Source: EA-27 sp964396265 (GTDB taxonomy: Archaea > Thermoplasmatota > Thermoplasmata > RBG-16-68-12 > EA-27). From it: 64,000 nt of DNA. Of this stretch, positions 44,001 to 49,642 are shown one piece after another (position 1 is the stretch's first letter; the number at the start of each line of letters is the position of its first letter). A model generated the notes under the pieces. The model saw only the letters and a program-made list of their open reading frames with translations. It was not told the DNA's origin and ran no database searches. Both the position numbers and the translations under genes were made by a program. The stretch is taken from positions 62,001 to 126,000 of the forward strand of contig CAYNEM010000007.1 in NCBI GenBank assembly GCA_964396265.1, in the 5' to 3' direction.

Positions 44001-44566
44001 TACGGGAGCTTCAACCAAGATTCCTTGCCGCGCCCCACGAAGTATTGGCGAAGCGGGAGTCCGTCGGGGGCCCTCGGCATGCCCGCGTCGATCCAGTCCT
44101 TGAACCCCTGCCGGACCATGGCGCCCTTGACCCGCCGGTCGGAGTAGAACCGTCGTATGTACGCGTGCCCGGACGGGCAGATCCGCGGGTCCCACCGCGC
44201 GGAGCATCGGTTCCCGTAGAGGTCCGTCGCAAGGCCATAGCCGAACGAGGGATCGACCCACTTCACGACCCCGTTCTTCGCATGCGCCTTGAGCAGACAG
44301 CCGTGCGTGTCGTTCGGCGCGCACAGGTAGTGGAAGGTCTGGTCGTCCGAGTACAGGTCCCGATACACGCTCTCCCAGTCGCGGTTCGGGTAGGTGTCGA
44401 GGGGGTTCAGGTCCTGGGAGATCGGGCGGAGGTGGTGGCCAGCGAAGACGACGCTCGGGATCGCCGCGGCCGCGGCGGCCGCCGCAGCGACCGGAGGAAT
44501 GAGCTTGAGGAACTTCCGTCGAGTGAGATGGTTGAGGGGACCCTCGCGGGACTCCTCCGCGCCCAT
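41057..44566 (-). CDS. molybdopterin alpha subunit, archaeal NarG-like (type II DMSO reductase family)
   Basis: 1169 residues from the ATG at 44566 (AGGAGG 6 nt upstream). Tat signal LTRRKFLKLI. The FS0-type cluster site reads C82-x3-D86-x3-C90 in CAPNDTHGC followed by LLKAHAKNG, with later Cys121 and Cys130; this CAPNDTH form is the one I associate with archaeal, outward-facing nitrate reductases. The likely Mo ligand is Asp290 in HTDLPPGHP, aligning with the YCDLPPASP block of NarG. Further matches: PDAHWITEARMRGAQVI, TDAALAFGVCHVLLRDGLYDTDYVKRF-type block, NEGRFGGEVGSYAGNYRAE. Substrate could be nitrate, but chlorate, selenate or a donor substrate are possible. Exported folded with beta; TorD encoded nearby. 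Confidence 0.9.
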   Translation of the reverse strand: MGAEESREGPLNHLTRRKFLKLIPPVAAAAAAAAAIPSVVFAGHHLRPISQDLNPLDTYPNRDWESVYRDLYSDDQTFHYLCAPNDTHGCLLKAHAKNGVVKWVDPSFGYGLATDLYGNRCSARWDPRICPSGHAYIRRFYSDRRVKGAMVRQGFKDWIDAGMPRAPDGLPLRQYFVGRGKESWLKLPYDEAFRLVAKAFKNVAETYSGAAGKALLEAQGYDQAMVDAMQLAGTRTMKARGGMPFLSPIRFGSMYRFVNMLALIDDKIRGVGPTAALGGRGWDNYAWHTDLPPGHPMVTGVKTSEFDLYAAEHANVITLWGMNWIATKMPDAHWITEARMRGAQVITIATEYQSSSNKGDEVIVIRPATDAALAFGVCHVLLRDGLYDTDYVKRFTDLPLLVRMDTRKLLQAGDVFPGYTQANLTNHITVLAPTDPVPPSPLQGKQLVPAALRQEWGDFVVWDGTAVAPRVLTRDMVGTNFDAAGINVALEGEFDVPLAGGGTVKARPVFDLVKQYIMDNFDPATASEICWAPTSAIEELAVTMAANRGSVLFSTGMGPNHYWNADLKDRAVFLLASLTGNEGRFGGEVGSYAGNYRAETFSGLPQWLSEDPFNIELDTTKPAKTKSYWKGESAHFYNYGDRPLRVGNKLFTGITHMPTPTKTAWWANSNSILGNAKWAHDVIVNTVPKIEAIVVNEWFWTATCEYADVVFGVPAWIERKVADIYASCTNPFLQAVVPTPIPAPFELRDDLEVVAGVSQALAAEFGDPALTTSIANYWRHVLDGVHTKYIQRVLDASTTCRGYSYQDLLDSCAKGIPFLTLTRTSPHIVGWEQVNESKPWYNKTGRLEFYRDEDEFLEYGENLPVWRETVDSTFYEPAVIVSKPHPAIAPRAPQDYGIDPLDLSTESRQVRNVVKSWAEVKTTRHPLTSQGFQFILYTPKYRHACHSMAASQDLSILLFGPFGDFYRHDKRTPYVGEGYVDMNPLDAKDLGIEDGDYIWVDGDPSDRPFRGWQGNADDYRIMRWLVRARYYLNMPRRTARAWFHMHIATHGSVEGHEAREDGLAKSPRTGYQAMYRYGSHQSVTRAWLKPTLLTDSLVRKGYYGQLIGKGFEMDVHGAVGAPKEAFVKITRAEPGGIGGTGLWRPAAEGFRPTYQGIMMERYLAGEYGG

Positions 44567-44567
44567 G

Positions 44568-44810
44568 CTAACCCTCCTCGCGGCCAACGAGCACGGTGTC
44601 CTCGTGGGCCCGCAGCATCTGCCGCCGGCGGACGTCCCACGGGACTGTCTCTGGGTCCGTTTCCGCGTCCCCTGGATTCAAGGCGTTCCCTGCAGCTTCC
44701 ATTGCACCGGCCGTTGCCGTCGCCGCCACCGTGCCCGCTGCCGCCAACGCGAGAGCCGACACGAACTTCCGGCGAGAGATGCCCGCCTTCGGTTCCGGAT
44801 TCGCCGCCAT
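44568..44810 (-). CDS. short Tat-signal protein heading the Mo-enzyme operon
   Basis: 80 residues. A Tat motif ISRRKFVSALALAAAG is followed by an Ala-rich hydrophobic stretch and a 35-residue polar remainder (ETVPWDVRRRQMLRAHEDTVLVG). It resembles in layout the small 'formate dehydrogenase region TAT target' proteins found beside bacterial Mo enzymes, but no sequence family is claimed. ATG 6 nt after GGAGG. Its stop lies 1 nt before the alpha-subunit start, so it is the first gene of that operon. It may be an exported assembly or spacer subunit. Confidence 0.65.
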   Translation of the reverse strand: MAANPEPKAGISRRKFVSALALAAAGTVAATATAGAMEAAGNALNPGDAETDPETVPWDVRRRQMLRAHEDTVLVGREEG

Positions 44811-44848
44811 GCGATTCCTCCCGATGGGCCGGGGACACGACGGACTCG

Positions 44849-44876
44849 TCTATACCTTCTCCCGAACCTGTTCGGG
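44849..44876 (-). promoter_or_regulatory. Mo-enzyme operon promoter with operator 1
   Basis: The perfect palindrome CCCGAAC-CT-GTTCGGG occupies 44861-44876. Directly beside it, on the minus strand, AAGGTATAGAC (44849-44859) is a TATA box for the operon starting at 44810. The palindrome is upstream of the TATA relative to the operon, a position usual for activators in archaea. Confidence 0.65.
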
Positions 44877-44941
44877 ACATGGAGGAGTCGTTCCCAGCCC
44901 GGGACGAGGACAATTACAGTCCTTAGGGACCCTCCATATAC

Positions 44942-44957
44942 CCCGAACCTGTACGGG
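44942..44957 (+). promoter_or_regulatory. operator 2 in the regulator gene promoter
   Basis: CCCGAAC-CT-GTACGGG differs from operator 1 by one base. It lies between the TATA-like CCATATA (44934-44940) and the ATG of the regulator at 44965, a position suited to repression, so autorepression is a reasonable inference. Confidence 0.6.
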
Positions 44958-44964
44958 AGGTCCG

Positions 44965-45597
44965 ATGCAGGAGGCGACCCTTCGGGTACGCGTTCCCGGT
45001 TGTTGGGTCGCGCGCTTCGCAGGCGACGGGCGGAGCGTGCGGATCGTGGACCGCAAAGCCATCGGCCGGCGGGCGATGGACAGCCTCGTGGAAATCCGGC
45101 GGCGGGGGAGCCCGTCCTCCTGGGACGAGCTGATCTCTAGCGCGCGCGAGGGAACCGCGATCACGAACTTCCGTGCGGTGGCGAGCGACGAGAAGCACCT
45201 CCTGGGCATCGTCCGCTGCAGGGACTGCAATTCGTGCCGCCAGCTCGTCGAGTCCGACTGCTTCGTGACGAACGCATCGTCCCGGGACGGCTCGCTCGAG
45301 TGGACGGTCCGGTTCGACGATCCGAAGAGGCTCGCCGAGCTCGTCTCCGTGCTCAATCGGAGGCAGGCGACGGTAGAGGTGCGCCGGGTGACCCGCGTGC
45401 TGGGGACGTCGTACCTCACGCCTCGGCAGTCGGAGGTCCTCACGCTCGCTTACGAGCTCGGGTACTTCGAGTTCCCCAAGAAGATCGGGATCGCCGCACT
45501 CGCGAAGAGGCTCGGGGTCTCCAAGAGCACGGTCGCGGAAACGCTGCACCGCGCCGAGAAAAAGGCGCTCGGCACCGTGATCGCGGGCGGTCTGTGA
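44965..45597 (+). CDS. Bat-type HTH_10 transcriptional regulator with a cysteine cluster
   Basis: 210 residues. The C-terminal HTH_10 (bacterio-opsin activator type) domain spans about 152-205: YLTPRQSEVLTLAYELGYFEFPK followed by LAKRLGVSKSTVAETLHRAEKKAL. The N-terminal part has Cys85, Cys88, Cys91 (CRDCNSC) and Cys99, which could bind a Fe-S cluster, zinc or act as thiol switch, as expected for an oxygen- or nitrogen-oxide-sensing regulator of an anaerobic reductase. The ATG at 44965 follows GGGAGG by 4 nt. Divergent from the Mo-enzyme operon, with matching palindromes on both sides and a third behind it. Confidence 0.82.
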   Translation: MQEATLRVRVPGCWVARFAGDGRSVRIVDRKAIGRRAMDSLVEIRRRGSPSSWDELISSAREGTAITNFRAVASDEKHLLGIVRCRDCNSCRQLVESDCFVTNASSRDGSLEWTVRFDDPKRLAELVSVLNRRQATVEVRRVTRVLGTSYLTPRQSEVLTLAYELGYFEFPKKIGIAALAKRLGVSKSTVAETLHRAEKKALGTVIAGGL

Positions 45598-45613
45598 CCC
45601 GAACGCGTTCGGG
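45598..45613 (+). promoter_or_regulatory. operator 3 upstream of the CBS gene
   Basis: CCCGAAC-GC-GTTCGGG, a perfect 16-bp palindrome, starts 1 nt after the stop codon of the regulator and lies 37 nt before the CBS-domain gene. It shares both half-sites with operator 1, so the CBS gene is probably in the same regulon. Confidence 0.6.
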
Positions 45614-45649
45614 GATAGGTTCCTCTCCCCTGCACGCCTGCCGTGGTTC

Positions 45650-46255
45650 GTGACCCGGGTCGTGTCGGATGCGATGGCGGACGACTTCCCGAGGATCGAT
45701 CCCGACGACACGGTACGCGAGGGGGTCGGGAAGCTCCTTGCATCGGAGTGGCCAAGCAGCCTGGTGATCGGCCCACAGGACCGCCTGATGGGAGCATTCG
45801 GAAGACGCGAAGTGCTTCGCGCGCTTAGCCGAAGGACGGGCGGGTTCTTCCCGGAGGGGGAACTAGGGTTTGGGTTGGTGCGCGGCGAGGCATTCCAATC
45901 CGAAGCGCTTCGGGAGGTCTGGAGCGGGTTCTGGAGGTCTCCGGCCAGCGAGGTGGCCGCGCAGGCGGTGCGGACGGTCTCCGAGTCGGCGCCCCTCGAA
46001 GTGGTGGCCCGTCTCCTGGCGAAGGAGGGGGAGGACATCGTGGCGGTCCTCCACGGCGCACGCGTCGTGGGCGCCCTTGACCCGCGTCACGTGCTCCGAG
46101 GCCTCTCGGGACGTTCGCGAGAGGGGTCGCGGGACGGTCCAAGCCGCCCTGGAGTCCCTAGGCAGTCGCTTGAGGCTTCCGGCCCCGCCTCCGCTCGTGG
46201 ATTACCGCGGCGACGTAGCCTGCGAGGTAGAGGAAGGACATCGGCACCGAGATGA
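45650..46255 (+). CDS. CBS-domain protein with Arg-rich tail
   Basis: 201 residues. The first 165 contain two CBS-type halves: ADDFPRIDPDDTVREGVGKLLASEWPSSLVIG with later RLMGAFGRREVLRAL, and TVSESAPLEVVARLLAKEGEDIVAVLHGARVVGALDPRHVLRGL. CBS pairs bind adenosyl nucleotides or SAM and sense energy state. The last 35-40 residues are low-complexity (Arg, Ser, Gly, Pro) and are antisense to the end of tatC, overlapping it by 98 nt. The start is a GTG at 45650. A palindrome shared with the nitrate-reductase-like operon lies just upstream. Confidence 0.65.
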   Translation: MTRVVSDAMADDFPRIDPDDTVREGVGKLLASEWPSSLVIGPQDRLMGAFGRREVLRALSRRTGGFFPEGELGFGLVRGEAFQSEALREVWSGFWRSPASEVAAQAVRTVSESAPLEVVARLLAKEGEDIVAVLHGARVVGALDPRHVLRGLSGRSREGSRDGPSRPGVPRQSLEASGPASARGLPRRRSLRGRGRTSAPR

Positions 46256-46979
46256 GCAGCATCGTCACGCCGCTCCCATCTGGGGTGATGACGACGCCGA
46301 AGACGAAGATCCCTATGATTGCGAGCCGCCAGTATTTCCGCCACATGGCCGCCCGGACGAGTCCCACGGCGGTGAGTCCATACATGACGACGGGGACCTG
46401 GAATGCGAGGCCGAACCCGAGCATGAATAGCAGACTGAAGTCCATGAACTCATCAATGTGGAGTTGAAGGAAGTCGACGCCCATGTTGGCAGCGATGTCG
46501 TAGAGGAAGCGGAACGTGAACGGGAGCACGACGAAGAACGCGACGAGGACGCCCGCGGCGAACAGGGCCATAGACGGGACGAGAAGTCGGAGGATCGTCT
46601 GCTTCTCCCGAGGCCGTAGGGCCGGGCCGATGAACATTCCCATCTGGTAGGAGATCATCGGCATCCCGACGAGGAGCGAGAGGAAGAGTGCGGTCTTGAA
46701 CTGCACGACAATCGCCTCTGCAGGGCCGAGGACGGACGAGCTGACGCCCGGCGGCTTCAGGTAGTCGAGGGCGAGGTTGAAGAACTGGCTGGCAAAAGGC
46801 CGCAAGGGGTCCGGGTAGGGGTACGGGATGGACGCGCCCCCGACGTTCGCGACGCGCGCCTGAAACCCGGAAAAGAACACGAACAAGATAATGATCGTCA
46901 AGAACGACCACTTCAGACGCTCGCGGAGTTCCTCGATGTGCTCGAGGATGCCCATCCTGACCAGCCCGTCCTCAGCCAT
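46158..46979 (-). CDS. tatC: Sec-independent translocase subunit TatC
   Basis: 273 residues, six transmembrane helices. N-terminus MGILEHIEELRERLKWSF carries the conserved HxEELRxR block; GPAEAIVVQFKTALFLSLLVGMP-type loop with the conserved Glu, and FALSLLF-like DFSLLFMLGFGLAFQVPVVMYGL are TatC marks. An insertion between helices 1 and 2 (about 45 residues, Pro/Phe-rich) is longer than in bacteria, as often in archaea. It recognises twin-arginine signals such as those of the Mo reductase and the small Tat peptide encoded nearby. Convergent with the CBS gene. Confidence 0.93.
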   Translation of the reverse strand: MAEDGLVRMGILEHIEELRERLKWSFLTIIILFVFFSGFQARVANVGGASIPYPYPDPLRPFASQFFNLALDYLKPPGVSSSVLGPAEAIVVQFKTALFLSLLVGMPMISYQMGMFIGPALRPREKQTILRLLVPSMALFAAGVLVAFFVVLPFTFRFLYDIAANMGVDFLQLHIDEFMDFSLLFMLGFGLAFQVPVVMYGLTAVGLVRAAMWRKYWRLAIIGIFVFGVVITPDGSGVTMLLISVPMSFLYLAGYVAAVIHERRRGRKPQATA

Positions 46980-47020
46980 CCGCCGAGGACAAGGGGTCGG
47001 CCTAGATTACCGTTTGTGAC

Positions 47021-47581
47021 TTACGAGTACCGGTCCTCGGTCCACGGGTCCGCCGTGTCGCTGTAGCCGCGCACCTCCCAGAAACCGAGGTCGTGGCGGT
47101 GGCGGAAGTCGAGGACGCGGATCCACTTCGCGCTCTTCCAGCCGTACTTGAGCGGCACGACGAGCCGGACGGGTCCGCCGTGTTCCTCCGAGAGGGGCTT
47201 CCCGTCGAGCGTGTCCGCGAGGAGGACATCGTCTCGGAGCAAGTCCGGCAGGCGGAGGCTCGTCGTGTATCCCTCCCCGCACTCGATCCAGACGCTCGTC
47301 GCGGACGGCTTTGGGCGCGCCAGCCCCGCGAGCGCGGAGAACGCGACCCCTTCCCAGCGCATGTCGAACTTCGTCCAGCCGGTCACGCACGAGAAGTCAC
47401 GCATCACCGCCACGCGGGGTAGCGCCCGGAACTCTTCGAGGCTGAACCGGAGAGGCACCTCGACCTCGCCCGTCACCTTGAGGTCCCACGCCTTCGGATC
47501 GCCGCGCGGGATGACCCCGAGATCCAGGCGGGGGAAGCCCACGGACACGTGCTGCCCCGGCGGAAGGCGGCGAGGCGCCAC
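47021..47581 (-). CDS. sulfite-oxidase-fold molybdopterin protein
   Basis: 186-residue protein of the sulfite oxidase/MsrP-like Mo-binding fold. The conserved Mo ligand Cys65 is in FSCVTGW; other marks are VPLRFSLEEFRALP, WEGVAFSALAGLA and LVVPLKYGWKSAKWIRVLDF. No signal peptide or Tat motif, so it should be cytoplasmic. Substrate unknown. The GTG start lies about 26 nt after a TATA box (TTTATTTG on the minus strand, 47606-47613). Upstream of tatC in the same direction with a 41-nt gap, possibly co-transcribed. Confidence 0.82.
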   Translation of the reverse strand: MAPRRLPPGQHVSVGFPRLDLGVIPRGDPKAWDLKVTGEVEVPLRFSLEEFRALPRVAVMRDFSCVTGWTKFDMRWEGVAFSALAGLARPKPSATSVWIECGEGYTTSLRLPDLLRDDVLLADTLDGKPLSEEHGGPVRLVVPLKYGWKSAKWIRVLDFRHRHDLGFWEVRGYSDTADPWTEDRYS

Positions 47582-47652
47582 GTCGCAACCTACCGGCCGG
47601 TCCCAAATAAACCCGACGCCGGAGGCCCCGCCATAATGCGCTACTGAGAATC

Positions 47653-47662
47653 GTTATATAAG
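47653..47662 (+). promoter_or_regulatory. TATA box of the complex I operon
   Basis: GTTATATAAG is centred about 28 nt before the nuoA ATG at 47685, a strong archaeal TATA box for the 11-kb operon. Confidence 0.75.
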
Positions 47663-47684
47663 GCGGCGATTTTCGCGCAATCGG

Positions 47685-48059
47685 ATGGCCGCCGACCTTT
47701 TCGCGCGTTATTTCCTCGTGGTGGTGTTCGCGGTCTTCGCCCTCTTGTTCCCTGTCGGGACGTTCCTCGCGTCGAGGTTCCTGCGCCCCCATGCCCCGGG
47801 TCCCCTCAAGGACCTGACGTACGAGTGCGGCGAGGTCCCGGAGGGCGACGCGATGATCCAGTTCCACTTCCAGTACTACGTGTTCGCGATCATCTTCGTC
47901 GTCTTCGACGTCGCCGCGATCTTCCTCCTCCTGTGGGCGCTCGCGTTCCCCATCACGATCGCGTCGCCCGTCGCGTTCGCGGCCCTCGTGCTCTTTGTCG
48001 CCGTGATGTTCATCGCGACGAACTACGCCCTGAAGAAGGAGGAGGTCCTCTACATATGA
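47685..48059 (+). CDS. nuoA: complex I subunit NuoA
   Basis: 124 residues, three helices. The conserved loop DLTYECGEVPEGDAMIQFHFQYYVFAIIFVVFDVA matches NuoA (Cys of the A-D-H quinone site loop and Phe-Asp-Val of helix 2). Membrane arm subunit next to NuoH and NuoJ. First gene of the operon. The usual neighbour nuoB is absent: nuoC starts 18 nt after this gene. Confidence 0.93.
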   Translation: MAADLFARYFLVVVFAVFALLFPVGTFLASRFLRPHAPGPLKDLTYECGEVPEGDAMIQFHFQYYVFAIIFVVFDVAAIFLLLWALAFPITIASPVAFAALVLFVAVMFIATNYALKKEEVLYI

Positions 48060-48077
48060 GCGGCCGGGGGAACCTCC

Positions 48078-48563
48078 TTGGCGGGTGAACGCGAGGTCCT
48101 CGCGGCCCTGAAGGAAGGGCTTTCCGTCTCGGTCAAGGAGGCCGGGATCGTTCGCGAGCGCGTCGTTCGCGTCGCCGTCGACCGGAAGGACCTCGTCCGT
48201 GCCTGCACCATTCTCAAGGGGATGGGGTTCGAGCACCTGACGTGCATCATGGCCGTGGACTGGCGGGATCACTTCGAGGCCGTGTACCACGTCACGAGCT
48301 GGTCGCGGAACGTGATGGTCCAGATCAACGCCTGGATTCCGCACGACGACCCACGGATCGACACGGTCACGTCCTTGTGGTCGGGGGCGAACGTCCACGA
48401 GCGCGAGGCCTACGACCTCATGGGCATCGTGTTCGACGGCCACCCGAACCTGGAGCGGATCCTCCTCCCGAAGGACTACGAGTACCACCCGCTCCGGAAG
48501 GACTTCCCCCAGGAGATCGACCGGCAGTACGTCTCCCGCCGCAGGATCGGGGGTGGCGGCTGA
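48078..48563 (+). CDS. nuoC: complex I subunit NuoC (30 kDa)
   Basis: 161 residues with the NuoC core: HLTCIMAVDWRDHFEAVYHVTSW, IPHDDPRIDTVTSLWSGANVHEREAYDLMGIVFDGHPNLERILLP is the typical motif (read here in parts), then HPLRKDFP. It packs on NuoD in the peripheral arm. The start is a TTG at 48078; no ATG or GTG lies before the conserved region without crossing a stop. The stop overlaps nuoD's ATG as TGATG. Confidence 0.9.
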   Translation: MAGEREVLAALKEGLSVSVKEAGIVRERVVRVAVDRKDLVRACTILKGMGFEHLTCIMAVDWRDHFEAVYHVTSWSRNVMVQINAWIPHDDPRIDTVTSLWSGANVHEREAYDLMGIVFDGHPNLERILLPKDYEYHPLRKDFPQEIDRQYVSRRRIGGGG

Positions 48564-49642
48564 TGGCGGAGATGTGGATCAACATGGGGCCGCAGCACCC
48601 CATGACCCATGGCCTGTGGAACCTCCGCATCAAGGTGGACGGGGAGACGATCGTCGACGCGATGCCGGAGATCGGGTACCTGCATCGCGGGTACGAGAAG
48701 ATCATGGAGGTCCGCGAGTTCCAGAAGAACGTCGTCCTCACGGACCGCCTGTGCTACGTGTCCTCGATCACGTGGAGCCACTGCTACTGCCTCGCGTGCG
48801 AGGAGATGATGGACATCGAGGCGCCGCCGCGCGGCCAGTACCTGCGCGTCGTCACGAACGAGCTCCAGCGGATCGCGTCCCACCTCATGTGGCTGGCGGC
48901 GTACGGTCCGGACCTGGGGCTCCTGACGGTGCTCCTCTGGGCGCTCCGGGAGCGCGAGCTGTTCCTCGACCTGCTCCAGCTCATCACGGGCGCGCGCATG
49001 AACCAGAACTATCCACGGATCGGCGGCGTGCGGAATGACATGCCCCCCGACTTCGACAAGTACTGCCGGAAGGTGATCGCCCACTTCCGCAAGAAACTCC
49101 GGGAACACGAGCAGGTGCTCGAGCAGAGCAAGCTTTTCCAGATGCGGACCGTCGGCGTCGGGCGTCTGTCGAGGGCCGACGCGATGGACTGGGGCGTCAC
49201 CGGTCCGAACCTCCGCGCATGCGGCGCGAAGATCGACCTTCGGCAGATGGACCCGTACGACGCGTACCCGGACCTCGCGTTCGAGCCGGTCGTGCGGTCC
49301 GAGGGGGACTCGTATGCGCGCTACAAGGTGCGCATGGAGGAGATGAAGGCCTCCTGCGACCTCATCGAGCAGGCGCTCGTGAAGATGCCCGAGGGGGCCT
49401 ACCGGTCCAAGCCGCCGCGCCGCGCAGAGGGCGAGGGCTTCCGGCGCACGGAGGATTCGCGGGGCGAGGCCCTCTTTCACATCATCGGGGACGGAGATGA
49501 CCGGCCGTACCGTGTGAAGATCCGGAGCCCTGTGTACTCGAACATCTTCGCCGCGCCCCTCATGATGCGGGGGAACAAGATTGCGGACGTCGTGGCAATC
49601 ATGGGCAGCATCGACGTGTGCGTCGGGGAGATGGACAAGTGA
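48563..49642 (+). CDS. nuoD: complex I subunit NuoD (49 kDa, quinone-binding)
   Basis: 359 residues, hydrogenase-large-subunit-like. N-terminal NMGPQHPMTHGLWNLRIKVDGE, the HRGYEKIMEVREFQKN block, DRLCYVSS, and VGRLSRADAMDWGVTGPNLRACG. It holds the quinone headgroup with NuoB, whose gene is not in this cluster. It has the usual C-terminus DVCVGEMDK. GTGA overlap with nuoH. Confidence 0.94.
   Translation: MAEMWINMGPQHPMTHGLWNLRIKVDGETIVDAMPEIGYLHRGYEKIMEVREFQKNVVLTDRLCYVSSITWSHCYCLACEEMMDIEAPPRGQYLRVVTNELQRIASHLMWLAAYGPDLGLLTVLLWALRERELFLDLLQLITGARMNQNYPRIGGVRNDMPPDFDKYCRKVIAHFRKKLREHEQVLEQSKLFQMRTVGVGRLSRADAMDWGVTGPNLRACGAKIDLRQMDPYDAYPDLAFEPVVRSEGDSYARYKVRMEEMKASCDLIEQALVKMPEGAYRSKPPRRAEGEGFRRTEDSRGEALFHIIGDGDDRPYRVKIRSPVYSNIFAAPLMMRGNKIADVVAIMGSIDVCVGEMDK

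Noticed and set aside
48055..48087. 10-codon frame MSGRGNLLGG between nuoA and nuoC as a nuoB remnant
   Set aside because: Starts in an ATGA overlap, but is too short and shows no NuoB similarity; it could be only a translational coupler.
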